The notes under the pieces are model-generated. The model did not search any database and was not told the origin of the DNA. It was given only the letters and a program-made list of their open reading frames with translations. Positions 40,238 through 48,818 of a stretch of 64,000 nucleotides of DNA are shown in pieces. The position numbers and the translations under genes were made by a program. The first letter of the stretch is position 1, and every line of letters begins with the position of its first letter. The DNA is from Actinomadura nitritigenes (lineage in GTDB: Bacteria; Actinomycetota; Actinomycetes; Streptosporangiales; Streptosporangiaceae). The DNA lies in assembly GCF_017573545.1 (NCBI RefSeq), contig NZ_JAGEOK010000021.1, forward strand, positions 62,001 through 126,000. Reading direction: 5' to 3'.

Positions 40238-41275
40238 TCAGGCGGGGTGGTTGAGGCGGAGGCCGGGGAAGGGCCAGTTCTCGATCTTGAGGAGGTGGCC
40301 GGTGCTGGAGGCCGTGACGTACGCGGTGCGCATGTCGGGGCCGCCCCAGGTGATGTTGGTGATGCCCGGGTCGCCGTCCACGTCGATGTCGACGAACCGG
40401 ACGAGGTCGCCCTTCGGGCTGACGATCGAGATCCCCGCGTGGACCATCGACGCGACGCAGACGTTGCCGTGCCCGTCGACGCCGAGCGAGTCGAAGTTGA
40501 CGTAGTCCGGGGCGGTGTAGAGGAAGTTGCCGCCGCCGGAGCCGCCGAGCGACCGGCCGCCCTTGATCTCGCCGGGGCCGGTGACCTCCCACCACCAGAC
40601 GCGGGCCGTGTAGGTCTCGCTGACGTACAGGCGGGTGCCGTCCGGCGACAGGCCGATGCCGTTCGGGCCCTCCATGCCGCCGGCGATCTGCTCGATGGAC
40701 GAGCCGTCCGCCTTGGCGTAGTAGAGGCGGCCCTTGTCGCCGGTGACGCCGTCGCTCTTGCCGTAGTCGGTGAAGTAGATGCCGCCGTGGGCGTCGATCA
40801 CCAGGTCGTTCGGGCCGCGCAGCGGGACGCCGCCCGCCTCGGTGTAGAGGGTCTCGACGGACCCGTCGGAGAGGTCGACGGCCTGGATGCTGCCGCCGGT
40901 GTAGTCGTCGGGGATGCCGCCCGCGAACACGAACCCGCCGACCTCGAAGCGGCGCAGCCCGCCGGAGTTCGCGATGTAGACGCGCCCGTCCGGGCCGAGC
41001 GCCGAGCCGTTCGGGCCCCCGCCGGTCTCCGCGGCGACGGACGTGGTGCCGTCCGGCTTCACGCGGGTGAGGGTGCCGCGGTGGATCTCGACGACGAGCA
41101 CGTCGCCGTCCGGCAGGACCGTCGGGCCCTCCGGGAACAGCAGCCCGCTCGCCAGCTTGGTGATCTTCATCTTCTTCTCCTTTCGCGGACGGCCGGCGGC
41201 GGCCGCCGTCCCTGTGGTGCCGAGGACGGCTGCCGCGCCGGCGCCCGCGAGGAGGGCCCGGCGGGTGATTGTCAC
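40238..41275 (-). CDS. SMP-30/gluconolactonase-like protein with Tat signal
   Basis: A 345-residue beta-propeller hydrolase. The SMP-30 features are LLFPEGPTVLPDG, GGPNGSALGPDGRVYIAN, GPNDLVIDAHGGIYFTDYG and GPNGIGLSPDGTRLYVSE, whose Glu, Asn and Asp would bind a divalent metal for lactone hydrolysis. GTG 41275 gives a twin-arginine signal (TRRALLAGAGAAAVLGTTG) and overlaps the stop of the acyl-CoA dehydrogenase (GTGA). A second start, ATG 41170, has a perfect AAAGGAG six bases upstream and would give a cytosolic protein. Last gene of the catabolic operon. Confidence 0.88.
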   Translation of the reverse strand: MTITRRALLAGAGAAAVLGTTGTAAAAGRPRKEKKMKITKLASGLLFPEGPTVLPDGDVLVVEIHRGTLTRVKPDGTTSVAAETGGGPNGSALGPDGRVYIANSGGLRRFEVGGFVFAGGIPDDYTGGSIQAVDLSDGSVETLYTEAGGVPLRGPNDLVIDAHGGIYFTDYGKSDGVTGDKGRLYYAKADGSSIEQIAGGMEGPNGIGLSPDGTRLYVSETYTARVWWWEVTGPGEIKGGRSLGGSGGGNFLYTAPDYVNFDSLGVDGHGNVCVASMVHAGISIVSPKGDLVRFVDIDVDGDPGITNITWGGPDMRTAYVTASSTGHLLKIENWPFPGLRLNHPA

Positions 41276-42483
41276 GCCTTCGCCTGTTCGTCGCGAGGGG
41301 GGACGACCCCCCGCGCCCCCCGGTTCGCTTCGCTCATGCTGTTGAGGATGCGGCGGGCGGTGCTCTGGATGTGGACCTCGTCGGGGCCGTCGTACAGGCG
41401 GGCCTCGCGGGCGTGCCGGTACATGCGCGACAGCGGCAGGTCGTCGGTGAGGCCGGCGGCGCCGTGCACCTGGACGGCCCGGTCGACGACGTTGTGCAGC
41501 ATCCGCGCGCCGACGACCTTGATCGCGCCGATCTCGATGCGCGCCTGGTCTCCGGCGTCGATCCGTTCGGCGGCCTGGAGCGTGAGCAGCCGGGACGCCT
41601 GGATCTCGGTGTAGGAGTCGAACACGTGCTGCTGCATCAGCTGCTTCGCCGACAGCGGCTCGCCGAACGCGACGCGCGTCCCGAGCCGCGCGCACATCAG
41701 CTCGAACGCGCGCTGCGCCTGGCCGAGCCAGCGCATGCAGTGGAAGATCCGGCCGGGGCCGAGCCGGTCCTGGGCGATGACGAACCCGTGCCCGCGCGGG
41801 CCGAGGAGGTGGTCGGCCGGCACGCGGACGTCCTCGTAGGCGACCTCGTAGTGCCCGCCGTTGAGACCGAGCACGGGCGTCTCGCGGACGATCCGGTACC
41901 CCGGCGTGTCCGTCGGCACGATGATCATGCTGAACGCGCGGTGCGGGGCCGTCCCCTCGGGCTCGGTACGGCACATGACGGTGGTGTAGGCGGCCTGCGC
42001 GGCGCCCGTGGTGAACCACTTGCGACCGGTGATGACCCATTCGTCGCCGTCGAGGACGGCCTTCGTCTGCAGCTGCGTCGGGTCGGAGCCCGCGTGGTCG
42101 GGCTCGGTCATCGCGAAGCTCGGCGACACCTCGCCCGCGACCATGGGGGCGAGGTAGCGGTCGCGCCAGCGGGGGCTCGCGTACTTGTGCAGCATCAGCG
42201 AGTCCTGGAGCGTGAACGTGCCGAGGGCGAGCTGCCCCCACTCGCTGCGTCCCTGCACCTCGTTGACGTACACGTAGTCGAGGAACGGCAGGCCGCCGCC
42301 GCCCAGCTCCCTGGGGTGGCCGAGCGCCCACAGGCCCTCCTTCTTCGCCTCGTCGCGGAGGCTCAGGAGGGTGTCGCGGTCGCCGGCGTTGAGGGCGGGC
42401 TCGGCTGGCTCCACGCGCTCGGTCATGAACGCGTGGACGGCGTCGCGGACGCCCCGCACCCGGTCCGGGACGGGGAACAGCAT
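41272..42483 (-). CDS. Acyl-CoA dehydrogenase family protein
   Basis: A 403-residue flavoprotein. Typical elements are FAMTEPDHAGSDPTQLQTKA (FAD and substrate binding), KWFTTGAAQAAYTTVMCRTE, and the C-terminal QVHGAAGLTDDLPLSRMYRH and LYDGPDEVHIQS. It dehydrogenates an acyl-CoA to the enoyl-CoA; the branch with GPDEVH at the C-terminus acts on branched or unusual acyl groups more often than on straight fatty acids. Its ATG overlaps the previous stop by one base (TGATG) and its stop overlaps the next start. Confidence 0.93.
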   Translation of the reverse strand: MLFPVPDRVRGVRDAVHAFMTERVEPAEPALNAGDRDTLLSLRDEAKKEGLWALGHPRELGGGGLPFLDYVYVNEVQGRSEWGQLALGTFTLQDSLMLHKYASPRWRDRYLAPMVAGEVSPSFAMTEPDHAGSDPTQLQTKAVLDGDEWVITGRKWFTTGAAQAAYTTVMCRTEPEGTAPHRAFSMIIVPTDTPGYRIVRETPVLGLNGGHYEVAYEDVRVPADHLLGPRGHGFVIAQDRLGPGRIFHCMRWLGQAQRAFELMCARLGTRVAFGEPLSAKQLMQQHVFDSYTEIQASRLLTLQAAERIDAGDQARIEIGAIKVVGARMLHNVVDRAVQVHGAAGLTDDLPLSRMYRHAREARLYDGPDEVHIQSTARRILNSMSEANRGARGVVPPRDEQAKA

Positions 42484-43124
42484 CAGCTGCCCCCGGTGAG
42501 GTCGGCGGAGATGTCGCGGGTGCCGTAGCCCTCGGGCGCGGCGACCTCGACGATCGGTTCGGGACGGTCGTCGAACTCCAGCCGCAGCGCGCGGGACATC
42601 GTCGCGTGCATCTCGTACATGCAGGTGATGTAGGTCAGCTGCAGGATCTCCTTGTCGGACAGGTGCTTCTGCAGGATCTCGAACACCCGGTCCGGGACGC
42701 GGCCGCCGTCGAGGACGAGCCCGTCGGTGTAGGCGAGGACGGCCCGCTCCAGCTCCGAGTAGCAGTCGGCGGTCTGCCAGTGCGGGATGGACTGGATCCG
42801 GTCCTCCGACATGCCGAGCGCCCGCATCTGCTTGCAGTGCTGCGAGAACACGAACTGGCTGCCGCGCGCCCACCCGGCCCGGCACTGGCCGAGCTCGCGC
42901 AGGACGGGGTCGAGGGAGGCGTTGCGGTAGAGGGCGAAGCCGCGGACGGCGTGCCGGAACACGTCCGGGTCCTGCGCGAACACCGTCCACCAGTCGCCGG
43001 GCGAGCCGGTCGCGGTGCCGTGGTCGACGGCCGGGTCGCGGTCGGGGGCGAACAGGTGGTCGTAGAAGAACAGGATGCGTTCGTCGGTGACCTCGGCGCG
43101 GGGGATCTCACGCAGGCGCGGCAT
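42483..43124 (-). CDS. Carboxymuconolactone decarboxylase-like (CMD/AhpD fold) protein
   Basis: A 213-residue all-helical protein. It has the CMD-family core FVFSQHCKQMRALGMSEDRI, with a Cys but not the CxxC pair of AhpD, and the second helix set LERAVLAYTDGLVLDGGRV. Related proteins in catabolic clusters have undefined roles. AAGGAG is seven bases before ATG 43124. It overlaps the VOC gene by 17 bp upstream and the acyl-CoA dehydrogenase gene by one base downstream. Confidence 0.87.
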   Translation of the reverse strand: MPRLREIPRAEVTDERILFFYDHLFAPDRDPAVDHGTATGSPGDWWTVFAQDPDVFRHAVRGFALYRNASLDPVLRELGQCRAGWARGSQFVFSQHCKQMRALGMSEDRIQSIPHWQTADCYSELERAVLAYTDGLVLDGGRVPDRVFEILQKHLSDKEILQLTYITCMYEMHATMSRALRLEFDDRPEPIVEVAAPEGYGTRDISADLTGGS

Positions 43125-43689
43125 TGCTCTTCTCCTTGGTGACGGTGCGGTCGGCGGCGGTCTTCGGCGCGTGCGACACGTCGGACTCGTCGAAGGCGCG
43201 GGTCCAGCAGGCGAACTCGAGGAGGATCCCGTCGGGGTCCTGGAAGTAGAACGAGCGGACGAACACGCCCTCGTCGAACGTGGGCGCGACGCCCCATTCG
43301 CTGTCGTCGTGGTTGAGGATCGGGCTGACCTCGACGCCCTTCTCCTTCAGCCGCGTCCGGTACTCCTCGAACTTCTCGACCGGGACGTGGAACGCGACGT
43401 GGTTCATCGACCCGACGGCGCTGAGCAGCTCGCCCTGCTCGGGGCGGGTCTTCGGCGCGGAGATGCCGGGGACGCCGTCCGGCGCGTCCGGGAACCAGAA
43501 GAACGCGACGCAGTCGCCGCCGCCGCAGTCGAAGAAGAAGTGCTGCCCCATCCCGGCGGGCAGGTCGAGGGTCTTGATCAGCGGCATCCCGAGGACGCCG
43601 GAGTAGAAGTCGATCGTGCGCTGCATGTCGGACGAGACGAGCGCGAGGTGGTTGATTCCGCCGAGTTCGAACTCTTCGTTCGCGGGCAT
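43108..43689 (-). CDS. VOC-family (glyoxalase/extradiol dioxygenase-like) protein
   Basis: A 193-residue VOC protein. Metal ligands can be seen in INHLALVSSDMQRTIDFYSG, MNHVAFHVP and the C-terminal YFQDPDGILLEFACW, giving a His-His-Glu set as in extradiol dioxygenases and glyoxalases. A basic tail follows. Reaction unknown. AAGGAGG supports the ATG at 43689. Second gene of the operon starting with the acyl-CoA synthetase, whose stop is 14 bp upstream. Confidence 0.88.
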   Translation of the reverse strand: MPANEEFELGGINHLALVSSDMQRTIDFYSGVLGMPLIKTLDLPAGMGQHFFFDCGGGDCVAFFWFPDAPDGVPGISAPKTRPEQGELLSAVGSMNHVAFHVPVEKFEEYRTRLKEKGVEVSPILNHDDSEWGVAPTFDEGVFVRSFYFQDPDGILLEFACWTRAFDESDVSHAPKTAADRTVTKEKSNAAPA

Positions 43690-43703
43690 TCGGGGTGCCT
43701 CCT

Positions 43704-45227
43704 TCAGAGGGGAGCGGCGTAGCGGGCGCGCAGGTCGCGCTTGAGGACCTTCCCCGCGACGTTGCGCGGGAGCTCGTCGACCACCTCGACGCGGCGCGGG
43801 ACCTTGTAGCCGCCGAGGTGCTCGCGGGCGAAGGCGATGACGTCGCCGGGTGCGGCGGACGCGCCGGGCCGCAGCACGACGGCGGCGCAGACGGCCTCGC
43901 CCCAGCGCGGGTCGGGGACGCCGAAGACGGCCGCGTCGGCGACGTCGGGGTGCCGGTACAGGACCTGCTCGACCTCGCGGGACGCGACGTTCTCGCCGCC
44001 CGTGATGATCATGTCCTTGATCCGGTCCACGATGTAGACCATGCCCTCGGCGTCCCGGCGGACAACGTCGCCGGTGCGGAACCAGCCGTCCCGGAACGCC
44101 TCGGCGGTCAGCTCGGGCTCGCGCCAGTAGCCGCGCATCACCTGGTCGCAGCGGACGACCATCTCGCCGGGCTCACCGGGCGGGACGTCGTTGAAGTCGG
44201 CGTCGACGATCCGGATGTCGGCGAGGTCCATGACGCGCCCGGCGGCGGCGAGCAGGTGCGTCTCGCCGGCGGCGGCGCGGCGGTGCTCGGCGGTCCCGAA
44301 GTACAGGATGTTGCCGCCGAGCTCGCTCATGCCGAAGCCCTGGTAGAAGTCGCAGCCGAGGACGTCCATGCCGCGCCGCAGCACCTCGGCGGGGATCGCG
44401 GACGCGCCGTACCCGATCGCCTCCAGCGTGCCGAGGTCGTGGTCCTCGATGCCGGGGTGGCCCAGCAGGAACGCGATCATCGTCGGGGCGAGGCCGGTCT
44501 GGGTGACCTTCCATTCGGCGACGAGCCGCAGGAACGTCTCGTTGTCGTAGGCGCGGACGATCCCGACGGTCGCCGAGCGCAGGTGGTTGACGAGGACCGC
44601 GTACCCGCCGACGTGGCAGAGCGGGAAGCAGAACAGGAAGACGGTGTCGTCGGGGATCTCCCACTGCGACGCCGAGCTGATCACGCCGGTGATCAGGTTG
44701 CGGTGGCTGAGCATGACGCCCTTGGGGGCGCCGGTCGTGCCGCTGGTGTAGACGAGCCAGGCGAGGGAGTCCTCGTCGGGGCGGGGCGGCTCGGTCGCGT
44801 CCGCCCCGGCGACGAGGTCGGCGTAGCCGCGGTCGCCGCCGCCGTCCAGCCCGACGACGACCTTCACGCCGGGCATCTCGTGCCGGTGCTCGGTCATGGC
44901 GTCGAGGTACTCGCCGCTGACGATCAGCACGGACGCCTGCGCGTGCTCGACCAGCGCGATGATCTCGGACGGGTGGAGGCGGTGGTTGAGGAACGTCAGC
45001 GCCATCCCGGCGGCGGGGACGCCGTAGTAGAGGTCGACGTACTCGGGGCGGTTGCCCGACAGCACGGCGATCCGGTCGCCGGGCTCGGCGACGGTCCGCA
45101 GCGCGTTGGCGGCCCGGCGGACCCGGTCGCGAAGCTCCGCGTAACCGACCGCCCGGTCCTCGAACCGGAGGGCGACGCGGTCCGGGTGCTTGCGGGCCGC
45201 GTACTCGACGATGTCGCTGATCAGCAT
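43704..45227 (-). CDS. AMP-dependent acyl-CoA synthetase
   Basis: A 507-residue adenylate-forming ligase. The P-loop is LVYTSGTTGAPKGVMLSH, followed by GYGASAIP, the A5 motif YQGFGMSELGG, DGWFRTGDVVRRD and the A10 lysine in PRNVAGKVLKRDL. It activates a carboxylic acid to its CoA ester, the entry step of the operon. The substrate cannot be told from the sequence. ATG 45227 with GGAGCG upstream is used. A promoter with TTGACA and a palindromic operator lie upstream, shared with the divergent TetR gene. Confidence 0.93.
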   Translation of the reverse strand: MLISDIVEYAARKHPDRVALRFEDRAVGYAELRDRVRRAANALRTVAEPGDRIAVLSGNRPEYVDLYYGVPAAGMALTFLNHRLHPSEIIALVEHAQASVLIVSGEYLDAMTEHRHEMPGVKVVVGLDGGGDRGYADLVAGADATEPPRPDEDSLAWLVYTSGTTGAPKGVMLSHRNLITGVISSASQWEIPDDTVFLFCFPLCHVGGYAVLVNHLRSATVGIVRAYDNETFLRLVAEWKVTQTGLAPTMIAFLLGHPGIEDHDLGTLEAIGYGASAIPAEVLRRGMDVLGCDFYQGFGMSELGGNILYFGTAEHRRAAAGETHLLAAAGRVMDLADIRIVDADFNDVPPGEPGEMVVRCDQVMRGYWREPELTAEAFRDGWFRTGDVVRRDAEGMVYIVDRIKDMIITGGENVASREVEQVLYRHPDVADAAVFGVPDPRWGEAVCAAVVLRPGASAAPGDVIAFAREHLGGYKVPRRVEVVDELPRNVAGKVLKRDLRARYAAPL

Positions 45228-45259
45228 GGACGCTCCGGCACGACGCCTCCCCGAAGTTG

Positions 45260-45279
45260 ACTTGACAGTCATATCAAGT
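45260..45279. promoter_or_regulatory. Palindrome ACTTGA-N8-TCAAGT
   Basis: A 6-bp arm palindrome with 8-bp spacer between the predicted promoter of the synthetase operon and its start codon, 86-105 bp before the divergent TetR ATG. Likely TetR operator. Confidence 0.55.
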
Positions 45280-45293
45280 TGCTCGATGCTCGG

Positions 45294-45322
45294 ATACTGT
45301 TCCTGCGAACATCGGGTTGTCA
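45294..45322 (-). promoter_or_regulatory. Predicted promoter of the catabolic operon
   Basis: On the minus strand TTGACA (45317-45322) and CAGTAT (45294-45299) are separated by 17 bp, a good sigma-70 type -35 with a moderate -10. Transcription would run through the palindrome at 45260-45279. Confidence 0.5.
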
Positions 45323-45364
45323 AGCCCCCGGCGGGGCGGCGGCCCACGGCGAAAGGAACCACGG

Positions 45365-46036
45365 ATGGCGGACACGGGTGCCGGCGAGAGCCCGCAGGCG
45401 CCGCTGACCGAGCGCGGCGCCCGCACCAGGGAGCGCCTCATCGCGGCGGCCCGCGAGGTCTTCGAGGAGCGCGGCTTCCTCGACACCCGGGTCGCGCACA
45501 TCGCCCGGCACGCCAAGGTGGCCTACGGCTCCTTCTACACGTACTTCCCGTCCAAGGAGGCCGTCTTCCTGGAGGTCGCCGACCGGCTCTTCGAGGACAT
45601 GACGCGGCACTCCTTCACCCCGGGCCCCGACTCCGCCCCCGCCGACCCCGCCGCCACGGAGCCCGCCGCCACGGAGCCCGCCGCGCGCGTCCGCCGCGCC
45701 AACCGCGCCTACTACGAGGCGTACCGGCGCAACGCGAAGATGATGGCGATCATCGAGCAGGTCTCCACGTTCAACGAGGAGTTCCAGGAGATGCGGCGCA
45801 AGCACCGCGCCGAGTCCGTCCGGCGGTCCGCGCGGGCGATCGAGCGCTGGCAGCGCGCCGGGCTCGTCGACCCCGGCCTCGACCCCGAGATGACGGCGCG
45901 CGCGCTCGCCGCGATGGTCGACCACTCGCTGTACCTCTGGCTCGTCCAGGGCGACGACACGTCGGACACCGAACGGCTCCTGGACACCCTCGACGCCCTC
46001 AACGTCCGGGCGCTCGGCCTGCGTCCCACCCCCTGA
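45365..46036 (+). CDS. TetR-family transcriptional regulator
   Basis: A 223-residue TetR protein. HTH at residues about 18-62 (ARTRERLIAAAREVFEERG, VAHIARHAKVAYGSFYTYF). The YGSFYTYF signature is shared with regulators of fatty-acid and steroid catabolism, which usually bind acyl-CoA ligands; this fits the divergent acyl-CoA synthetase operon. Residues 97-108 contain a short duplication (AATEP twice, 15 bp). AAAGGA is eight bases before ATG 45365. Confidence 0.9.
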   Translation: MADTGAGESPQAPLTERGARTRERLIAAAREVFEERGFLDTRVAHIARHAKVAYGSFYTYFPSKEAVFLEVADRLFEDMTRHSFTPGPDSAPADPAATEPAATEPAARVRRANRAYYEAYRRNAKMMAIIEQVSTFNEEFQEMRRKHRAESVRRSARAIERWQRAGLVDPGLDPEMTARALAAMVDHSLYLWLVQGDDTSDTERLLDTLDALNVRALGLRPTP

Positions 46037-46060
46037 GAACTCCCCCCGAAGGAGACCCGC

Positions 46061-46471
46061 GTGCACGAGGAACTCGCCGACCGCTTCATCGCCGCCATCA
46101 CCGGCGGCGACGTCGACACGCTCCGCTCCCTCTACGCGCCCGGCGCGCTGATCTGGCACAACGGCCCCGGCCCGGGCGGCGGTTCGGAGCAGAGCGTGGA
46201 CGACAATCTCCGCACGCTGCGCTGGCTGTCGCGCAACCTCGGCGACCTCCGCTACGAGGAGATCCGCCGCGACGCGCTGCCCGGCGGGTACGTCCAGCGG
46301 CACGTCCTGCGCGGGACGCTCCCCGGCGGGACGCCCCTCGAGATCGCCGCGTGCCTGTTCGTCACCGTGGACGGCTCCGGGCGCATCGCGCGCATCGAGG
46401 AGTACGCCGACACCCGCGGCAGCGACCCGCTGCGCGACCTCGCCGCCGCCCGGCGCGCGGCCCGCGCATGA
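46061..46471 (+). CDS. SnoaL-like NTF2-fold protein
   Basis: A 136-residue NTF2-like protein (HEELADRFIAAITGGDVDTL, YAPGALIWHNGPGPG, IARIEEYADT). These proteins bind or isomerise small molecules; the ligand is not known. GTG 46061 follows the TetR stop by 24 bp with GGAG in between, and the stop overlaps the ATG of the phosphotransferase gene (ATGA). It is therefore the middle gene of a tetR-snoaL-phosphotransferase operon. Confidence 0.84.
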   Translation: MHEELADRFIAAITGGDVDTLRSLYAPGALIWHNGPGPGGGSEQSVDDNLRTLRWLSRNLGDLRYEEIRRDALPGGYVQRHVLRGTLPGGTPLEIAACLFVTVDGSGRIARIEEYADTRGSDPLRDLAAARRAARA

Positions 46472-47805
46472 CCGCGCTGGAGTCCGCGCTCGCCGCCCGG
46501 CTCGGCGCGGACGTCACGGACCTGCACCGGCTGTCCGGCGGCGCGAGCCGCGAGACCTGGTCGTTCGACGCGGGCGGGCGCGCCCTGATCCTGCGCCGCG
46601 ACCCCCCGTCGTCGCCCGACCCGGACGCGATGGCGCGCGAGGCCGCGCTGCTGGCGTCCGCCGCCCGCGCCGGCGTCCCCGTCCCGTCCCTGGTCGACCA
46701 CGGCGACGACCTCGCCGGCACCCCGTTCATGATCATGGAGCGGCTGTCCGGCGAGACGATCCCGCGCCGGCTGCTGCGCGACGAGGCGTTCGCCGCCGTC
46801 CGGCCCCGGCTGGCCCGCGACCTCGGCGGCGTCCTCGCCCGCCTGCACACCATGGAGCCCGTCCCCGGCCTGCCGGACGACGACCCGCTGACCGCGATCA
46901 GCGCCTACTACGAGGCGTTCGACGAGCCGCGCCCCGCCGTCGAGCTGGCGCTGCGCTGGCTGCGCGAGAACCGGCCCGCCGCGTCCGGCCGCCGCACGGT
47001 CGTGCACGGCGACTTCCGCAACGGCAACCTGATGATCGCGCCGGACGGCGTCACCGGCGTCCTGGACTGGGAGCTCACCCACGTCGGCGACCCCGCCGAG
47101 GACCTCGGCTGGCTCTGCGTGAAGGCGTGGCGGTTCGGCTCCCCGCACCCCGCCGGCGGGTTCGGCTCCCGCGAGGACCTCCTCGCCGGCTACGCCGACG
47201 CGGGCGGCACCCCGCCCACCCCGGAGGAACTGCGCTGGTGGGAGGTCTACGGCACGCTCCGCTGGACGATCCTCTGCCGCCACCAGGCCGAGCGCTTCCT
47301 CAGCGGCTCCGACACGTCCATCGAGTACGCCGTGCTGGGCCGGAAGGTCTGCGAGCAGGAGCACGACATGCTGCTCGCGCTCGGCCTGACGTCGCCCGTC
47401 ACCGTCGAGGACCCGCTCGCCCCGGCGGCGGGCTCGGCGGGATCGGGCTCGGCGGCACCGGGCTCGGCGCCGCACGACCGGCCCGGCGCGACCGCGCTGA
47501 TCGACGCCGTCGGCGCCTTCCTGCTGGAGGCCGAGCAGCCCGACGAGCGGCTGCGCTTCCACGCCCGCGTCGCCGCGTCCGCCCTGCGCATCGCGCGCCG
47601 CGAGCTGCTGCTGGGCGAGGCGCACCGGGCCGCGCACGCCGCCCGCCTGGCGAAACTCGGCTGCGCGTCCGACGCCGACCTGGCGGCCGCCATCCGCGAA
47701 GGCGCGCTCGACGACCGCCGGGAGGAGGTGGTCGGCGCGATCCGCGCCTCGATCGTCGACAGGCTCACGGTGTCCAATCCGCGCCACCTGGCGCTTCCCG
47801 GCTGA
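46468..47805 (+). CDS. Phosphotransferase (ACAD10-like) fused to DUF6285
   Basis: A 445-residue two-domain protein. Residues 1-310 are an APH-fold kinase of the type found with acyl-CoA dehydrogenases (LHRLSGGASRETWSFDAGG, catalytic VVHGDFRNGNLMIAPDGVTG, VLDWELTHVGDPAEDLGWLC). After a Gly/Ser/Pro linker (about 313-338) comes a DUF6285 domain (ALIDAVGAFLLEAEQ, RLRFHARVAASALRIARREL, DRLTVSNPRHLALPG). These two are usually encoded by adjacent genes; here they are one polypeptide. It may phosphorylate a hydroxyacyl intermediate, as proposed for ACAD10-like systems. Confidence 0.9.
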   Translation: MTALESALAARLGADVTDLHRLSGGASRETWSFDAGGRALILRRDPPSSPDPDAMAREAALLASAARAGVPVPSLVDHGDDLAGTPFMIMERLSGETIPRRLLRDEAFAAVRPRLARDLGGVLARLHTMEPVPGLPDDDPLTAISAYYEAFDEPRPAVELALRWLRENRPAASGRRTVVHGDFRNGNLMIAPDGVTGVLDWELTHVGDPAEDLGWLCVKAWRFGSPHPAGGFGSREDLLAGYADAGGTPPTPEELRWWEVYGTLRWTILCRHQAERFLSGSDTSIEYAVLGRKVCEQEHDMLLALGLTSPVTVEDPLAPAAGSAGSGSAAPGSAPHDRPGATALIDAVGAFLLEAEQPDERLRFHARVAASALRIARRELLLGEAHRAAHAARLAKLGCASDADLAAAIREGALDDRREEVVGAIRASIVDRLTVSNPRHLALPG

Positions 47806-47873
47806 CGCGGAAGGTTTTCCACATTCGGATAAACCCTTGTGGACGGCCGATCGGCTCGTGGAGGATTCTTCGC

Positions 47874-48818
47874 GTGACGCCACGAGTGGTGCTCGATCCG
47901 GACATCCCCGAGAAGGCGCGCGCGGTGCTCGCGGCCAACGCGCGGCTGCTGCCCCCTCCGTCCGTGCCGCCGCCCCGCCCGCGTCTCGGCGGGCGGGGCC
48001 TCGGCACGGTCGCGCTGGCCGCGGTCCAGGCGCCGATCTGGGTCTACCTGCCCGCCCTCGCCTGCTGGCAGTACGGGAAGCGCGCGAAGATCGCCGGCAT
48101 CGTCGCCGAAGCCGTCGTCATCGCCCCCATCGCCGTGTCCGGCTTCTACGGGCTGGCCGTCAACGTCCTCTTCGGCCTGCCGCTCCAGATCATCGCCTTC
48201 ATCGCCGTCCTCGTCCTCTCCGGCGAACCGGAGCTGCCGAGACTGATCCGCCGCCACAAGGACGGCTACATCCGCCCCGAGGAACTCGACGGCCCCGCAC
48301 CCGCCCTTCTCGACCGCGCGCAGGCGGCCGTCGACGCCGTGACCGGCTCCGAGGTCAACCGGGAAGGGCTCCTCGACGAGGTGCGGAACACGGTGACCCT
48401 GCCCCGGCAGCTCTGGGACGTCGCGCAGACGCTCGCCGAGCTGTCCCGGCTGAACGTCGAGCAGCGGGAGAGGACGATGGGGCTCAGCACGCCGCGCGTC
48501 GTCGAGGCGCTGCGTCCCCAGCGCAAGGCCCTGAACCTGGCGACCGAGTCCGTCATCAAGCGCGTCGAGGCGCTCGAACGCTACGCCGCACGCACCCGGG
48601 CCGCCGACCAGGCGCTGCTCGAACTGCGCGCCCTCCAGAACCTGGCCGAAGGCAACGACGCCTACCGCGACCTGCTGGCCCGCACGGTCCGCGACGACCT
48701 GGCCATCGCCGAGATCGACGACCTGACCGAGCGGGCACGGCGGATCGAGGAGGCCCTCCATGACAGCGTCGAACAAGCCCGCCGAGCCGGGCTCTCCCTG
48801 GTACCCCAAGCGAGCTGA
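47874..48818 (+). CDS. Membrane protein with long helical tail
   Basis: A 314-residue hypothetical protein. Two to three transmembrane helices lie at residues about 45-120 (APIWVYLPALACW, IAGIVAEAVVIAPIAVSGFY, VLFGLPLQIIAFIAVLVLSG). The rest (about 135-314) is predicted helical with heptad-like spacing (DVAQTLAELSRLNVEQRERTM, VIKRVEALERYAARTRAADQ), probably cytoplasmic coiled coil. No known family. GTG 47874 is supported by GGAGG nine bases upstream. A 53-codon membrane ORF overlaps its 3' end. Confidence 0.72.
   Translation: MTPRVVLDPDIPEKARAVLAANARLLPPPSVPPPRPRLGGRGLGTVALAAVQAPIWVYLPALACWQYGKRAKIAGIVAEAVVIAPIAVSGFYGLAVNVLFGLPLQIIAFIAVLVLSGEPELPRLIRRHKDGYIRPEELDGPAPALLDRAQAAVDAVTGSEVNREGLLDEVRNTVTLPRQLWDVAQTLAELSRLNVEQRERTMGLSTPRVVEALRPQRKALNLATESVIKRVEALERYAARTRAADQALLELRALQNLAEGNDAYRDLLARTVRDDLAIAEIDDLTERARRIEEALHDSVEQARRAGLSLVPQAS

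Noticed and set aside
41276..42331. Upstream extension of the SMP-30 frame to 697 codons
   Set aside because: The extra part is an Arg/Pro-rich shadow of the acyl-CoA dehydrogenase; the gene starts at 41275 or 41170.
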